The notes beneath the pieces were generated by a model. The model saw only the letters and a program-made list of their open reading frames with translations. It did not search any database and was not told where the DNA came from. 35,486 nt of DNA from Candidatus Tidjanibacter gallistercoris. Lineage in GTDB: Bacteria > Bacteroidota > Bacteroidia > Bacteroidales > Rikenellaceae. Location: contig DXFY01000072.1 in NCBI GenBank assembly GCA_019114205.1, forward strand, positions 1-35,486, in the 5' to 3' direction. Positions 25,786-35,300 of this stretch are shown one piece after another (positions within the stretch are counted from its first letter, which is position 1; every line of letters begins with the position of its first letter). Position numbers and translations under genes: made by a program.

Positions 25786-27747
25786 TCAGCACAGCTCTTT
25801 CAGCCGGTCTTCGAGCAGTTCGACTTCATAGCCGAGCTTCTCCCACTCGTGCACCTCGTAAGCCAGCTTCTTCTTCAGCGCATCGTACTCCCCGAACACG
25901 TTTCCGTCGGAAAGGTCGATGCCGTGTGCGGCCGGGTCGGCCAGCCGCCCGTCCCATGCGGCGACCTCCGCCTCCAGGTCGGCTATCCGCCGCTCTACGG
26001 TCTCCAGCGCATTTTGCGTCTTGCGGAGGGTGCGTTCGAGTTCCTTCTTCTGCTGGTAATCCACTTTCTTTTTCTCCGGCTTCGCGGCAGCCGGTACCGG
26101 AGCCGCAGGCCGGCGCGCCTCTATCTCGCGCATCGATTCCACCCGGCGTTTCTCCAGAAAATACCAAATACCGCCGAGGTACTCCTTCACGCCCCCATCG
26201 CGGAACTCGTACACCTTGTCCACCAGTCCGTCGAGGAACTCGCGGTCGTGCGACACCACCACCAATGTCCCGTCGTATTGTAGCAGCGCATGCTTCAGAA
26301 TATCCTTCGAGCGCATATCCATGTGGTTCGTCGGCTCGTCGAGCACGAGCAGGTTGTGCGGTTCGAGCATCATGCGGGCCATGGCCAGACGGCTGCGCTC
26401 GCCGCCCGACAGCACCTTCACCTTCTTGTCGATATCCTCGCCCCGGAAGAGGAACGCACCGAGAATGTCCCGCAGCCGCGTGCGGATGTCGCCCACCGCC
26501 ACCCGGTCGAGGGTGTCGTACACGGTGAAATCGCCGTTCATCAGGTCGTCCTGATTCTGTGCGTAATAGCCCGTACTGACGTTCACGCCGACCCGGATGC
26601 TCCCCTCCGTGGGCAGCAGCTCCCCGACGAGCATCCGCGCAAAGGTGGTCTTCCCCTCGCCGTTGCGTCCGACCAGCGCGATGCGGTCGCCCTTTTCGAT
26701 GGTGAAGTCGGCCCCGCTGAAAACATGCTTCTCCCCGAAGCTCATGCCCGCCCCCTTTACCTCGGCCACGATTTGCCCCGAACGGGGCGCCGGGGGAAAC
26801 TTGATGCTCAGGGCACTCAGGTCCTCCTCGTCCACTTCGATGCGGTCGAGCTTTTCGAGCTGTTTGATGCGCGACTGTACCTGGTTGCTCTTGGTGGGCT
26901 TGTAACGGAAGCGCTCGATGAACTCCTCCGTCTTCTCTATCATGCGCTGCTGGTTCTCGTAGGCGGCCAACTGCTGCTGGCGCCTTTCCCGGCGCAGTTC
27001 CACATACCGGCTGTACGGCACCTTGTAGTCGTACAGTTTGCCGAGCATGATTTCCACCGTCCGGTTGGTCACGTTATCCAGAAACGCGCGGTCGTGCGAG
27101 ATGAGCACCACGGCACCGCCGTACTTCTTCAAATACCCCTCCAACCACTGGATGCTCTCGATGTCGAGGTGATTGGTGGGCTCGTCGAGCAGGAAGACCG
27201 AAGGCCGCCGCAACAGCAGCTTGGCCAGCTCGATGCGCATGCGCCACCCGCCGCTGAACTCGCTCGTCGGCCGGTCGAAATCGCTGCGTCGGAAACCCAG
27301 TCCGAGCAACGTTTTTTCTATCTCGGCTTCGCGGTTGTCGCCGCCGAGCATGTGATAACGGTCCGTGGCGTCGTTCAGCCGGTGGAGCAGCCGCTCGTAG
27401 GCGGCACTCTCGTAATCGGTGCGCACGGCGATTTCGTCGGTCAGCGAGGCGATTTCCGCCTCCAGCGCCAACACCTCCGTGAAGGCTTTGGCCGTCTCCT
27501 CCACGAGGCTCGTAGTGTCGGCCACCTTCATCTGCTGGGGCAGGTATCCCACCGTGACGTCGCCGCTGCGTGTCACCGTACCGCTCGCTGCCGGCTGCTC
27601 GCCGACAATCACCTTGAGCAGCGTACTTTTTCCCGCCCCATTCTTTCCCACTAAACCGATGCGGTCCTTGGGGTTGATGAGCAACGATATGTCCTTGAAC
27701 AAATCCCAACCGCCGAAACTGACGGTCAGGTTATCTACTGAAATCAT
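25786..27747 (-). CDS. ABC-F family ATP-binding protein
   Basis: A 653-residue soluble protein with two tandem ABC ATPase domains and no membrane segments, i.e. an ABC-F translation factor (Uup/YheS/EttA-like). Walker A motifs are GKNGAGKS (34-41) and GRNGEGKT (360-367). Signature motifs are FSGGWRMRIELA and LSGGERSRLAMA. Walker B motifs are FLLDEPTNHLDI and LVLDEPTNHMDM. The linker at ~240-310 contains the basic, helical P-site tRNA-interaction motif. The C-terminal ~80 residues form a coiled coil (QQKKELERTLRKTQNALETV). The family helps ribosomes that stall, and some members protect against antibiotics; I do not see enough to assign resistance. ATG 27747 (MISVDNLTVSF) is the start; the frame open to 28224 overlaps rpe and is spurious. 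Confidence 0.93.
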   Translation of the reverse strand: MISVDNLTVSFGGWDLFKDISLLINPKDRIGLVGKNGAGKSTLLKVIVGEQPAASGTVTRSGDVTVGYLPQQMKVADTTSLVEETAKAFTEVLALEAEIASLTDEIAVRTDYESAAYERLLHRLNDATDRYHMLGGDNREAEIEKTLLGLGFRRSDFDRPTSEFSGGWRMRIELAKLLLRRPSVFLLDEPTNHLDIESIQWLEGYLKKYGGAVVLISHDRAFLDNVTNRTVEIMLGKLYDYKVPYSRYVELRRERRQQQLAAYENQQRMIEKTEEFIERFRYKPTKSNQVQSRIKQLEKLDRIEVDEEDLSALSIKFPPAPRSGQIVAEVKGAGMSFGEKHVFSGADFTIEKGDRIALVGRNGEGKTTFARMLVGELLPTEGSIRVGVNVSTGYYAQNQDDLMNGDFTVYDTLDRVAVGDIRTRLRDILGAFLFRGEDIDKKVKVLSGGERSRLAMARMMLEPHNLLVLDEPTNHMDMRSKDILKHALLQYDGTLVVVSHDREFLDGLVDKVYEFRDGGVKEYLGGIWYFLEKRRVESMREIEARRPAAPVPAAAKPEKKKVDYQQKKELERTLRKTQNALETVERRIADLEAEVAAWDGRLADPAAHGIDLSDGNVFGEYDALKKKLAYEVHEWEKLGYEVELLEDRLKELC

Positions 27748-27781
27748 CGATAAAACCTTTTTTCCTGTGCAACACTGGAAT

Positions 27782-27810
27782 AAAAACGGAAACTCCCCGC
27801 ACATGCGGGG
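27782..27810 (-). terminator. Terminator of rpe
   Basis: A 6-bp GC stem (CCCCGC 27795-27800 with GCGGGG 27805-27810); on the minus strand it is followed by AGTTTCCGTTTTTATT. It lies about 70 bp after the rpe stop. Confidence 0.65.
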
Positions 27811-27878
27811 ACGGCACGAACGGCACCGCACGGAAACGACACCGCACCCGCGGACGCACGGCTGCCGCAACGGTTCTC

Positions 27879-28541
27879 CTACCGGGAAGGCTTCGCCTCC
27901 AGCATCCTTACGATTTCCGCTTTCGGGTCGGCGGCGCCGAAGACCGCGCTCCCGGCCACCAGCGCATCGCAGCCGGCGGCGAACAGGTCGCCCGCATTGG
28001 CCGCCGACACCCCGCCGTCTATCTCGATGAGCACCGACAGCCCGCGTTCGTCTATCATACGCCGCAGCCGGCGCACCTTTTCCCAACTGCCCTCCATGAA
28101 GCTCTGGCCGCCGAATCCCGGCTCCACGCTCATGACGAGCACGAGGTCGAGTTCGGGCAGCAGCTCTTCGAGCACCTCCACCGGCGTGGCCGGCTTGACG
28201 GAAATGCCCGCCTTCACGCCGCACTCCCTAATCATCCGCACGACGCCCCGTGGGTCCTGCGTCGCCTCGTAATGGAACGTCACGAGGTCGGCCCCCGCTT
28301 CGGCGAACCGCCCGACGTACTTCTCCGGCTCCACAATCATCAGATGCACGTCGAGAAACTTCGCGCTCGCCCTGCGGATGGGTTTCATCACCGGAAAGCC
28401 GAACGAGATGTTGGGCACGAACACGCCGTCCATGACGTCGATATGTATCCATTGCGCGGCACTTTCGTCAATCATCCGCGTATCGCGGTCGAGATGGCCG
28501 AAATCGGCCGAAAGCATCGAAGGGGAGATGATACGTTCCAT
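27879..28541 (-). CDS. rpe: Ribulose-phosphate 3-epimerase
   Basis: A 220-residue TIM-barrel enzyme, full length, that interconverts ribulose 5-phosphate and xylulose 5-phosphate in the pentose phosphate pathway. Motifs: SPSMLSADFGHL at the N terminus, the metal-binding HIDVMDGVFVPNISFG and DVHLMI, VMSVEPGFGGQSF, and the phosphate-binding IEIDGGVS...AGCDALVAGSAVFG. The ATG at 28541 (MERIISPSML) is preferred over 28556, because a -7 element at 28562-28569 gives a ~14-nt leader. Alone in its transcript, with the rmuC gene divergent. Confidence 0.96.
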   Translation of the reverse strand: MERIISPSMLSADFGHLDRDTRMIDESAAQWIHIDVMDGVFVPNISFGFPVMKPIRRASAKFLDVHLMIVEPEKYVGRFAEAGADLVTFHYEATQDPRGVVRMIRECGVKAGISVKPATPVEVLEELLPELDLVLVMSVEPGFGGQSFMEGSWEKVRRLRRMIDERGLSVLIEIDGGVSAANAGDLFAAGCDALVAGSAVFGAADPKAEIVRMLEAKPSR

Positions 28542-28561
28542 AGCTGCTGAAAACATTTCCG

Positions 28562-28569
28562 CAAAGGTA
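28562..28569 (-). promoter_or_regulatory. -7 promoter element (TACCTTTG) for rpe
   Basis: A perfect TAnnTTTG match on the minus strand. It faces away from the rmuC element, which begins only 23 bp later, so the two promoters are close enough to interfere. Confidence 0.7.
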
Positions 28570-28591
28570 AGGCAATTTCCGAAAAAACGGG

Positions 28592-28599
28592 TACCTTTG
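28592..28599 (+). promoter_or_regulatory. -7 promoter element (TACCTTTG) for rmuC
   Basis: A perfect TAnnTTTG match 27 bp upstream of the rmuC ATG. Confidence 0.7.
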
Positions 28600-28626
28600 G
28601 AAGGTGCTTCGACGAATTAAGACTCC

Positions 28627-29922
28627 ATGCAAATCCTTCTGATAATCATTTCGGTCATTCTGTCCGCCGCATGCGGGGTTCTGGCATACGCCTTCCGTTC
28701 GGCCCGCAGGGCACAGCACGAAGCGGACGCCCGCACCGCCGGGGCGGAATCCGGACTGCGCGACGCCGCTGCCCGCAATGCGGAACTGTCGGAACTGTTG
28801 CGCGGTCGGGAACTCGAACTGGTCGCTGCCCGCAAAGACATCGAAACGCTCACCGCCCGGCTCGACGAGGAGGGAAAGCGGCTGAAAGAGAAGAACGATA
28901 TGCTGATGCTCCGGTTCGAGAAGACGGCCAACGACATCTTCGAACGCAAAACGCTCCAGTTCAAGGAGACCAACCGGGAATCGCTCGACATCATTCTCAA
29001 ACCGCTGAAGGACAACATCTCCGACTTCAAACGGCGCGTGGAGGAGATTTACTCCAAAGAGAACGAGAACCGCGGCGTCCTCAAGGCGGAGCTCAACAAC
29101 CTGATGGAACTCAACCGGCGCATCACCGAAGAGACCAGCAACCTGACCTCGGCCCTGCGGGGCAACAGCAAGGTGCAGGGCGACTGGGGCGAGATGATAC
29201 TCGACACCATCCTCGAAAGCTCCAACCTGCAAAAGGGCATCCACTATACCACGCAGACCAACATCAAGGACGCCGAAGGCAACAACCTTCGGCCGGACGT
29301 CATCCTGAGCCTGCCCGACAACAAACGGGTCGTCATCGACTCCAAAGTATCGCTAACGGCCTACGTGAACTACTGTACGTGCGAGGACGAAGAAGCTCGG
29401 CGCCGGGCGATGGCCGAACACATCCGTTCCGTCCGCAGCCACGTGAACGAACTCGGACGCAAGAGTTACCAGGACAGCGTGCTCGGTTCGCCCGATTTCG
29501 TCATCATGTTCATCCCCACCGAACCGGCTTTCCTCGCAGCCGTGCAGTACGACAGCGAGCTGTGGGACGAGGCCTACCGGAAAAAGGTCATCATCAGCTC
29601 CCCGACGAATCTTTTCGGCATGCTCAAAATCGTGGACGACCTCTGGAAGCGCGACGACCTCGGACGCAACGCCAACCGCATCGCCCGCGAAGGGGCCATG
29701 ATGTACGACAAGTTCGTGGGATTCGTGAACACGCTCGAAGCCATCGGGAAAAACATCGACACGATGCAGGGCAACTACGACAAGGCCATGAAACAGCTGC
29801 GTACCGGCACGGGCAACCTCGTGAGCCGTGCCCAGCGCCTCAGCGCACTGAACATCAAGATATCCAAATCCCTGCCCCAGTCCATGCTGGAGGAGTCCGA
29901 CGACCTACCCGCCGAAGAGTAA
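28627..29922 (+). CDS. rmuC: DNA recombination protein RmuC
   Basis: A 431-residue member of the RmuC family. The N terminus (MQILLIIISVILSAACGVLAY) is a single membrane anchor, followed by a long coiled coil to about residue 190 (EADARTAGAESGLRDAAARN..., RLDEEGKRLKEKND). The RmuC nuclease-like domain follows, with the conserved blocks VQGDWGEMILDTILESSNLQKG, RPDVILSLPDNKRVVIDSKVSL and LGSPDFVIMFIPTEPAFL. RmuC limits inversions and rearrangements at short repeats, and related proteins act against mobile DNA; the exact reaction is not settled. Own promoter, shared divergent region with rpe. No other recombination gene is adjacent. Confidence 0.95.
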   Translation: MQILLIIISVILSAACGVLAYAFRSARRAQHEADARTAGAESGLRDAAARNAELSELLRGRELELVAARKDIETLTARLDEEGKRLKEKNDMLMLRFEKTANDIFERKTLQFKETNRESLDIILKPLKDNISDFKRRVEEIYSKENENRGVLKAELNNLMELNRRITEETSNLTSALRGNSKVQGDWGEMILDTILESSNLQKGIHYTTQTNIKDAEGNNLRPDVILSLPDNKRVVIDSKVSLTAYVNYCTCEDEEARRRAMAEHIRSVRSHVNELGRKSYQDSVLGSPDFVIMFIPTEPAFLAAVQYDSELWDEAYRKKVIISSPTNLFGMLKIVDDLWKRDDLGRNANRIAREGAMMYDKFVGFVNTLEAIGKNIDTMQGNYDKAMKQLRTGTGNLVSRAQRLSALNIKISKSLPQSMLEESDDLPAEE

Positions 29923-30803
29923 ACGCCGAAGGCACGACAACGGCGCAGCAGGGTTGCCTGCTCCGTCCGCACGGCGACAGCGTGAACCGCATGCGGTACC
30001 GTCTCCGCGCCCCCATCGACCCTGCGCATACCTGCCCTGCACGGCCAGGAACTCCGCAGAGAACCTACCCCCACCGTAAAACTAGGATTCGCGGAACACG
30101 ATGCACCGGTACCTGCCGCATTATCCGAAGGACAGACGACAGCCCGCATGCCAGCGCAAACGAACCGGTCTTCGTCTTGCACCGCAAAATGCAACCGTCC
30201 GGCGATATTTCCGTTTTCTACCGCTCCGATTTACTTACAGAGGGCAGCGACAGCCTCTTCCGCCTTCCGGCAACGGAAAACAATGAACGGTACTCATCCG
30301 CACCGCCCGCGTCCGTTCGCCCACTATCACCCTTGCTGTATCCGCCCGCTGCCGCAAATCCTCTTTGCAGTCGTCGCTGTCCGCACGCCCCCATCCCGTC
30401 GCATCGCATTGAAACCCGCAACCCGGCCTCACCGCGAACGCGACACGCAAGATGTACCGGACATCCTGTCGGACGACCTGCCACATTCGGAACTATACAT
30501 CCGGACATACCCGACCATATGCGACACGTACCCACGTTTCCATCCTTGCCCGAACCCTGCCACGAAAGAACAGCGTCCGTCCCCATACGAAAGTACGCAC
30601 AACGAGTTCCGGCCCCCGTGCCTCTTCAAAGACAAAACACGCTCCCGGCACAAAACACGGAAAAACGTCCGACCGCTCCCGTCCCGTTCATTCGTATACC
30701 GTTGCTTGACGGAATGCCAAAAAATTCCGTACCTGTCGGCAAATGCCGCAGGACACAATACAAAAAAGTAAAATACAATTACGAGAAACGCCGGCCTTCG
30801 GAA
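29923..30803. other. Longest non-coding spacer (about 880 bp), strongly C-rich on the plus strand
   Basis: Between the convergent rmuC and cdaA. A frame overlapping rmuC stays open across the whole spacer, but its protein sequence looks random. No TAnnTTTG element, RNA or convincing terminator is visible. In positions 30481-30540, the plus strand has 22 C, 9 G, 17 A and 12 T, a strong C-over-G skew. Confidence 0.5.
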
Positions 30804-31622
30804 TCAGGAAGCCTTCGAAGTTTTGGCGTGGGCATGCGATTCTTCCGGCACGGAAAGGCGCATCAGTTCGGCCTGGAGTTCGGTAGAAGAAAGCCCCACG
30901 TTGATTTTACCGTTATGTGCGACGGAGATGTTGCCCGTCTCCTCCGATACCACCACGATAATGGCATCCGTCGTCTCGCTGGCACCGAGCGCCGCACGGT
31001 GTCTCATGCCGAACGAAATAGGCACTTCCGACCGGGTGGAAGGCAGGACGCACTTGGCAGCCACAATCCGGTTGTTCGCGATGATGACCGCACCGTCGTG
31101 AAGCGGGGAGTTCTTAAAGAAAAGGTTCTTGACCAGCGGGGTGGAAATAATCGCATCCACCATGACGCCCGAATCGATGATTTCCTGGAGGCTGCTTTCG
31201 GTCTTAATCACGATGAGGGCCCCCGTCTTGGTGGCGGACATGTCCCCGCATGCACTGACAATCGGATTGATATATTCGGCATTCACCGCCTTGTTGCCGC
31301 CCTTGAAATCGAAAATGCGGCCGAGGAACGAACGCTGTCTGTCGCGCGACTGGTTGCCCAGCACCTGAAGAAAACGCCTTATCTCCGGCTGGAAGATGAT
31401 AACCAGCGCTATCAGACCGATGCTCGTCAGACTGCCGATAAGCGATGTCAGCAGCTCCATGTTCAGCGCACGGACGACGATATAGACGATAAACAACAAC
31501 AGAATACCGGAAAGGATGCTCATCGCATGCGTACCGCGCAGAACCTTGTACAGGTAATACATCAGCATCGCCACCAACACGATGTCGAGCACATCGACGA
31601 ACGTTATCCGGATAAAGTCCAT
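30804..31622 (-). CDS. cdaA: Diadenylate cyclase CdaA (c-di-AMP synthase)
   Basis: A 272-residue membrane protein that makes cyclic di-AMP from two ATP. Three membrane segments lie at about 7-25, 38-53 and 58-77. The cytosolic DAC domain has the catalytic DGA motif (HDGAVI, 176-178) and RHR (MRHRAALG, 207-209), plus an SSLQEIIDSGVMVDAIIS segment. c-di-AMP controls potassium and osmotic balance in many bacteria. CdaR (YbbR-domain) usually follows cdaA in Firmicutes but is not seen here. The ATG at 31622 (MDFIRITFVDVLD) is preferred over the upstream frame to 31754, because a TAGTTTTG element lies between them. Confidence 0.95.
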   Translation of the reverse strand: MDFIRITFVDVLDIVLVAMLMYYLYKVLRGTHAMSILSGILLLFIVYIVVRALNMELLTSLIGSLTSIGLIALVIIFQPEIRRFLQVLGNQSRDRQRSFLGRIFDFKGGNKAVNAEYINPIVSACGDMSATKTGALIVIKTESSLQEIIDSGVMVDAIISTPLVKNLFFKNSPLHDGAVIIANNRIVAAKCVLPSTRSEVPISFGMRHRAALGASETTDAIIVVVSEETGNISVAHNGKINVGLSSTELQAELMRLSVPEESHAHAKTSKAS

Positions 31623-31642
31623 GCCAGCGTTTATTTGAAATA

Positions 31643-31650
31643 CAAAACTA
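31643..31650 (-). promoter_or_regulatory. -7 promoter element (TAGTTTTG) for cdaA
   Basis: A TAnnTTTG match on the minus strand, 21 bp before the ATG at 31622, in an AT-rich stretch. Confidence 0.6.
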
Positions 31651-32290
31651 AATAAAAAATCAAGACCAACCAATACATGCAGGCATGAAAAAGCGGCCGT
31701 TCCGAAGCGGCTGCACCACCCGCAGCATCCCCCTGCGCCGTGCTTCGACGACACCGGTTTTCATACTGCCAAGAGGATATCCTTCCTCCGCTCCGCATAC
31801 CGCATCGCCCTTCTTAAACTCCGCCTGTTCCGCCCCGCCGGTACATGCTCCACGGGAAAAGCACGTTCCTGCGCCTGCCGCCCTCCCGCCGCAGAACGTA
31901 ACAATCCTTCTTATACGTTCCACCACCGAAAGGCTGCCGCAGCCCCCATGCACGTTCCTTACAGAAAGGTACCGCACGCCTCCCTCTACTCCGTCCTGCT
32001 CTGCCCTCACCCCCTGCCACTTCCTTCAATCCGTGCATTTCTCCCCTCCTTGCATAAGAAGAACGCTGCATCCTTATCCGCCGGGGCGGTATTCTCCGAA
32101 GCATGTCGCAGCAGTCCATACCCCTACTGTCGGTCCCCACGCAACAAGCCTCAAAAGACGCACCACAAGCGAAAGGTTCCGGCCATTGCATGCCATCCCC
32201 TGAACCGAAAGGCCGACGCCTTCCCGTCGACCGCCCTTTCAAGATTCGCCTTTTCCGTATTTTACCCATCCATGACACGAGGCAAACACG
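31651..32290. other. Long non-coding spacer between secDF and cdaA
   Basis: About 640 bp on the minus-strand gene track (both neighbours point left). No gene or TAnnTTTG element beyond that of cdaA. It is C- and pyrimidine-rich on the plus strand, and the short motif [C/T]ACGTTCC recurs near 31863, 31914 and 31951. Confidence 0.45.
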
Positions 32291-32331
32291 AAAAATGCGA
32301 AGCCGCTCCTCCTATGGAACGGCTTCGCATT
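32291..32331 (-). terminator. Terminator of secDF
   Basis: A 12-bp stem (AATGCGAAGCCG 32294-32305 with CGGCTTCGCATT 32320-32331), with further TCC/GGA pairing inside. On the minus strand it is followed by TTTTTCG, 23 bp after the stop. Confidence 0.8.
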
Positions 32332-32353
32332 AACAATTCCGGGGGGTACCGGA

Positions 32354-35300
32354 TTATTTGGCAGCCTTGGCAGAAGTCGTTTTCGTTCCGGACACGACCT
32401 CCCTGCTCTTGCGCGACATCAGGTCGTACGATACCGGCGTCGCCAGGAAGATGGACGAAAGCGTACCGATAACGATACCGAACATGAGAGCGAATACGAA
32501 TCCGCGGATTACTTCACCGCCGAAAAGGAAGATGGCGAGCAGTACCACGAACGTGGTCGCCGACGTATTAATCGTACGCGAAAGCGTGCTGTTTATCGCG
32601 TTATTGATATTCTCGAACATCGTCCGCTTGGGATACAGCGCGATGTATTCCCTGATACGGTCGAACACGACCACCTTATCGTTGATAGAATAACCGATAA
32701 TGGTCAGAATCGCCGCAATGAACGACTGGTTCACCTCCATGCTGAAGGGCAGGATGCCGTAAAACAGCGAGAATACGCCGATGGTCAGGAAGGCATCGTG
32801 TGCGAGGGCGATGACGCTGCCTGCCCCCCACTGCCACCTGCGGAAGCGAATGATGATATAAATACCGATTGCGATAAGACCGATGAATACGGCGATGAAC
32901 GAGTTGCGCGTGATGTCGCTCGCCACGCTCGGCCCTACCATGTCGGCCGAAATGATACCGTAGGGATTGGTCGCCGTGGAATGGAATTCCTCGAACGTAA
33001 TCGGTTCGGCGAACAGCGGTGCGAGCGCCTCGTACATCAGTCTTTCGACCGTATTGGTCGCATCCTGACTGTCATCGTCGTACATGTACTGGGTGGTGAT
33101 GCGCTTCTGCATCTGGGCTTCCGAACCGAACTGCTTCACTTCGAAGCTCTTGTATGCGGCATCACCTGCTACGTCGTCCGACATGAACGTCTCGTCGAGG
33201 GCATAACGTACCGCATTGTCGGAAATAATCTGGTCGAAACGGATTACGAACGTACGGCCTCCGGAAAATTCCACGCCGTAGTTCAGACCGCGCGTCATCA
33301 GGGACACGGCCGAAATGACGATAAGGAGCAGCGATACGCCGTAAGCCCATTTGCGGATACCGAGGAAATTGACATGTACATTCTGAAGAAAATTCTCCGA
33401 CCACTTGTTCGAGAAGCGGATGCTCTTACCGCGGCTGAGCATCCCGGAGAAAATCAACCTCGTAATGAAGAGCGAAGTGAAGAGCGAAGTCAGAATACCG
33501 ATAATCAACGTGGTAGCGAATCCCTGTACCGGGCCATTGCCGAATACGAAAAGCACGATACCCGTAATGATGGTCGTGACATTGGAGTCGATAATGGCCG
33601 ACATGGCGTTCTTGTATCCTTCGTTCACGGCCAGACTCAATCCCTTGCCGGCGCGGAGTTCCTCCTTGACACGTTCGTAGATGAGTACGTTGGCGTCCAC
33701 CGCCATACCCATCGTCAGGACGATACCTGCAATACCGGGCAGCGTCAGCACGGCCCCGAACGAGGCGAGCACCCCGAACAGGAAGAACAGGTTGGCTACC
33801 AAGGCAATGCTTGCCACCGCACCCGCCTTGTTGTAGAAAATCATCATGTAAAGGAGCACGCAGCAGAACGCGATGACGAACGAAATCATGCTCGAATTGA
33901 TGGACTCCTGTCCGAGCGAGGGGCCTACCACCGCTTCCTGCGTGATGCGGGCCGGTGCGGGCAGTTTACCCGACTTCAGCACGTTGGCGAGGTCTCTTGC
34001 CTCCTGTATGGTGAAGTTGCCGGAAATCGCGGAACGCCCGTTGGGTATCTCGCTGTTCACCCGCGGTGCGGAGTAAACGTAACCGTCGAGCACGATGGCG
34101 ATGAACTCGCCGATGTTGTCGGCGGTCATGCGCGCCCACGTTTTCGAGCCGGTAGGCGTCATGGTCATGGACACTTCGGCGGCGGAACCCTGTTCGGCGA
34201 AGTCGCCCCTGGCATCGGCTACGGCGGCACCGTCCAGCGGAGCCTTTCCGTCGCGCGTATTGGCCTTGATGGCATAAAGCTCATAAGTGGTTTCTGCGGG
34301 GTCTATCGGCTTCACGCCCCACATCAGCTTCACATCCCTGGGGAGCATCATACGCACCTGCGGCGTGTTGAGCATCGAATTGACGGCGGCCGTATCGTAC
34401 GATTTGGCGTAACCGATTACCGGACCGTTCATCACCTGTCCCGTTTCGGCCAGAGCCGGGGAGAGTTTGGCAAAGAGCGGAAACTCCTCCATCGCATCCT
34501 CGCCGGCCGTCATGGCGGCCGCATCGGGATGATTTTCCAGCTCGGCGAGCAAGTCCTGTTCGGCACTTTCCTCACGAACGGTCACCTCGGTCACCTCACC
34601 GTCAGTTATCTCGGTCGCATCGACCACCTCGGTCTCCTGAAGCGCTTCCTGCTCTTCGGCCGTCCGGGAAGCATCGGATGCCTTCTGCAACTCCCTGATT
34701 ACCGTATTGGCCTGTTCGAGCATCGGGAATATCTCGGTATTATTATAGGTAAGCCAGAATTCGAGCGACGCGGTACCCTGAAGCAGCTTGCGCACACGTT
34801 CGGGTTCCTTCACGCCGGGAAGCTCCACGAGAATACGGCCCGAAGCGCCTATCTTCTGGATGTTGGGCTGCGTTACGCCGAAACGGTCAATACGGCTGCG
34901 AAGAACATTGTACGAGTTGTCGATTGCGCTTTCGGCCTCCTCCCGAAGTACGCGGATGACCTGCTCGTTCGTGCTGGTGGGCGAGATTTTCTCACGCAGC
35001 TCCTGGGTGTTGAATATCAGTGCCAGCGGAGCATCGCCCGACAGGTCGGCGTACGCCCGCGAGAAAAGCGTGATGAAATCCTCGGCACTGGTTTTCTGCT
35101 CGCTGCGGGCCTGCGAAAGGGCCGCATTGAAAACGGGGTCCTGACTGTCGTTCGACAAAGCCCGCACCACATCCTCGACCGAAATTTCGAGCATGACGTT
35201 CATACCGCCCTTCAGGTCGAGACCGAGGTTTATTTCCCGTTCCTTCACCTGCTTGTAGGTGAAACCCAGAAATACTTTCTGGGATTTGATAGAGTCGAGA

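Noticed and set aside
25786-28224. 812-residue version of the ABC-F protein
   Set aside because: The upstream part lies within rpe in another frame and includes rpe's terminator region; the ATG at 27747 is the natural start.
28671-31655. 994-residue open frame overlapping rmuC, the spacer and cdaA (antisense)
   Set aside because: It is a different frame of known genes plus a C-rich spacer. Its protein sequence looks random, with no membrane, domain or motif pattern.
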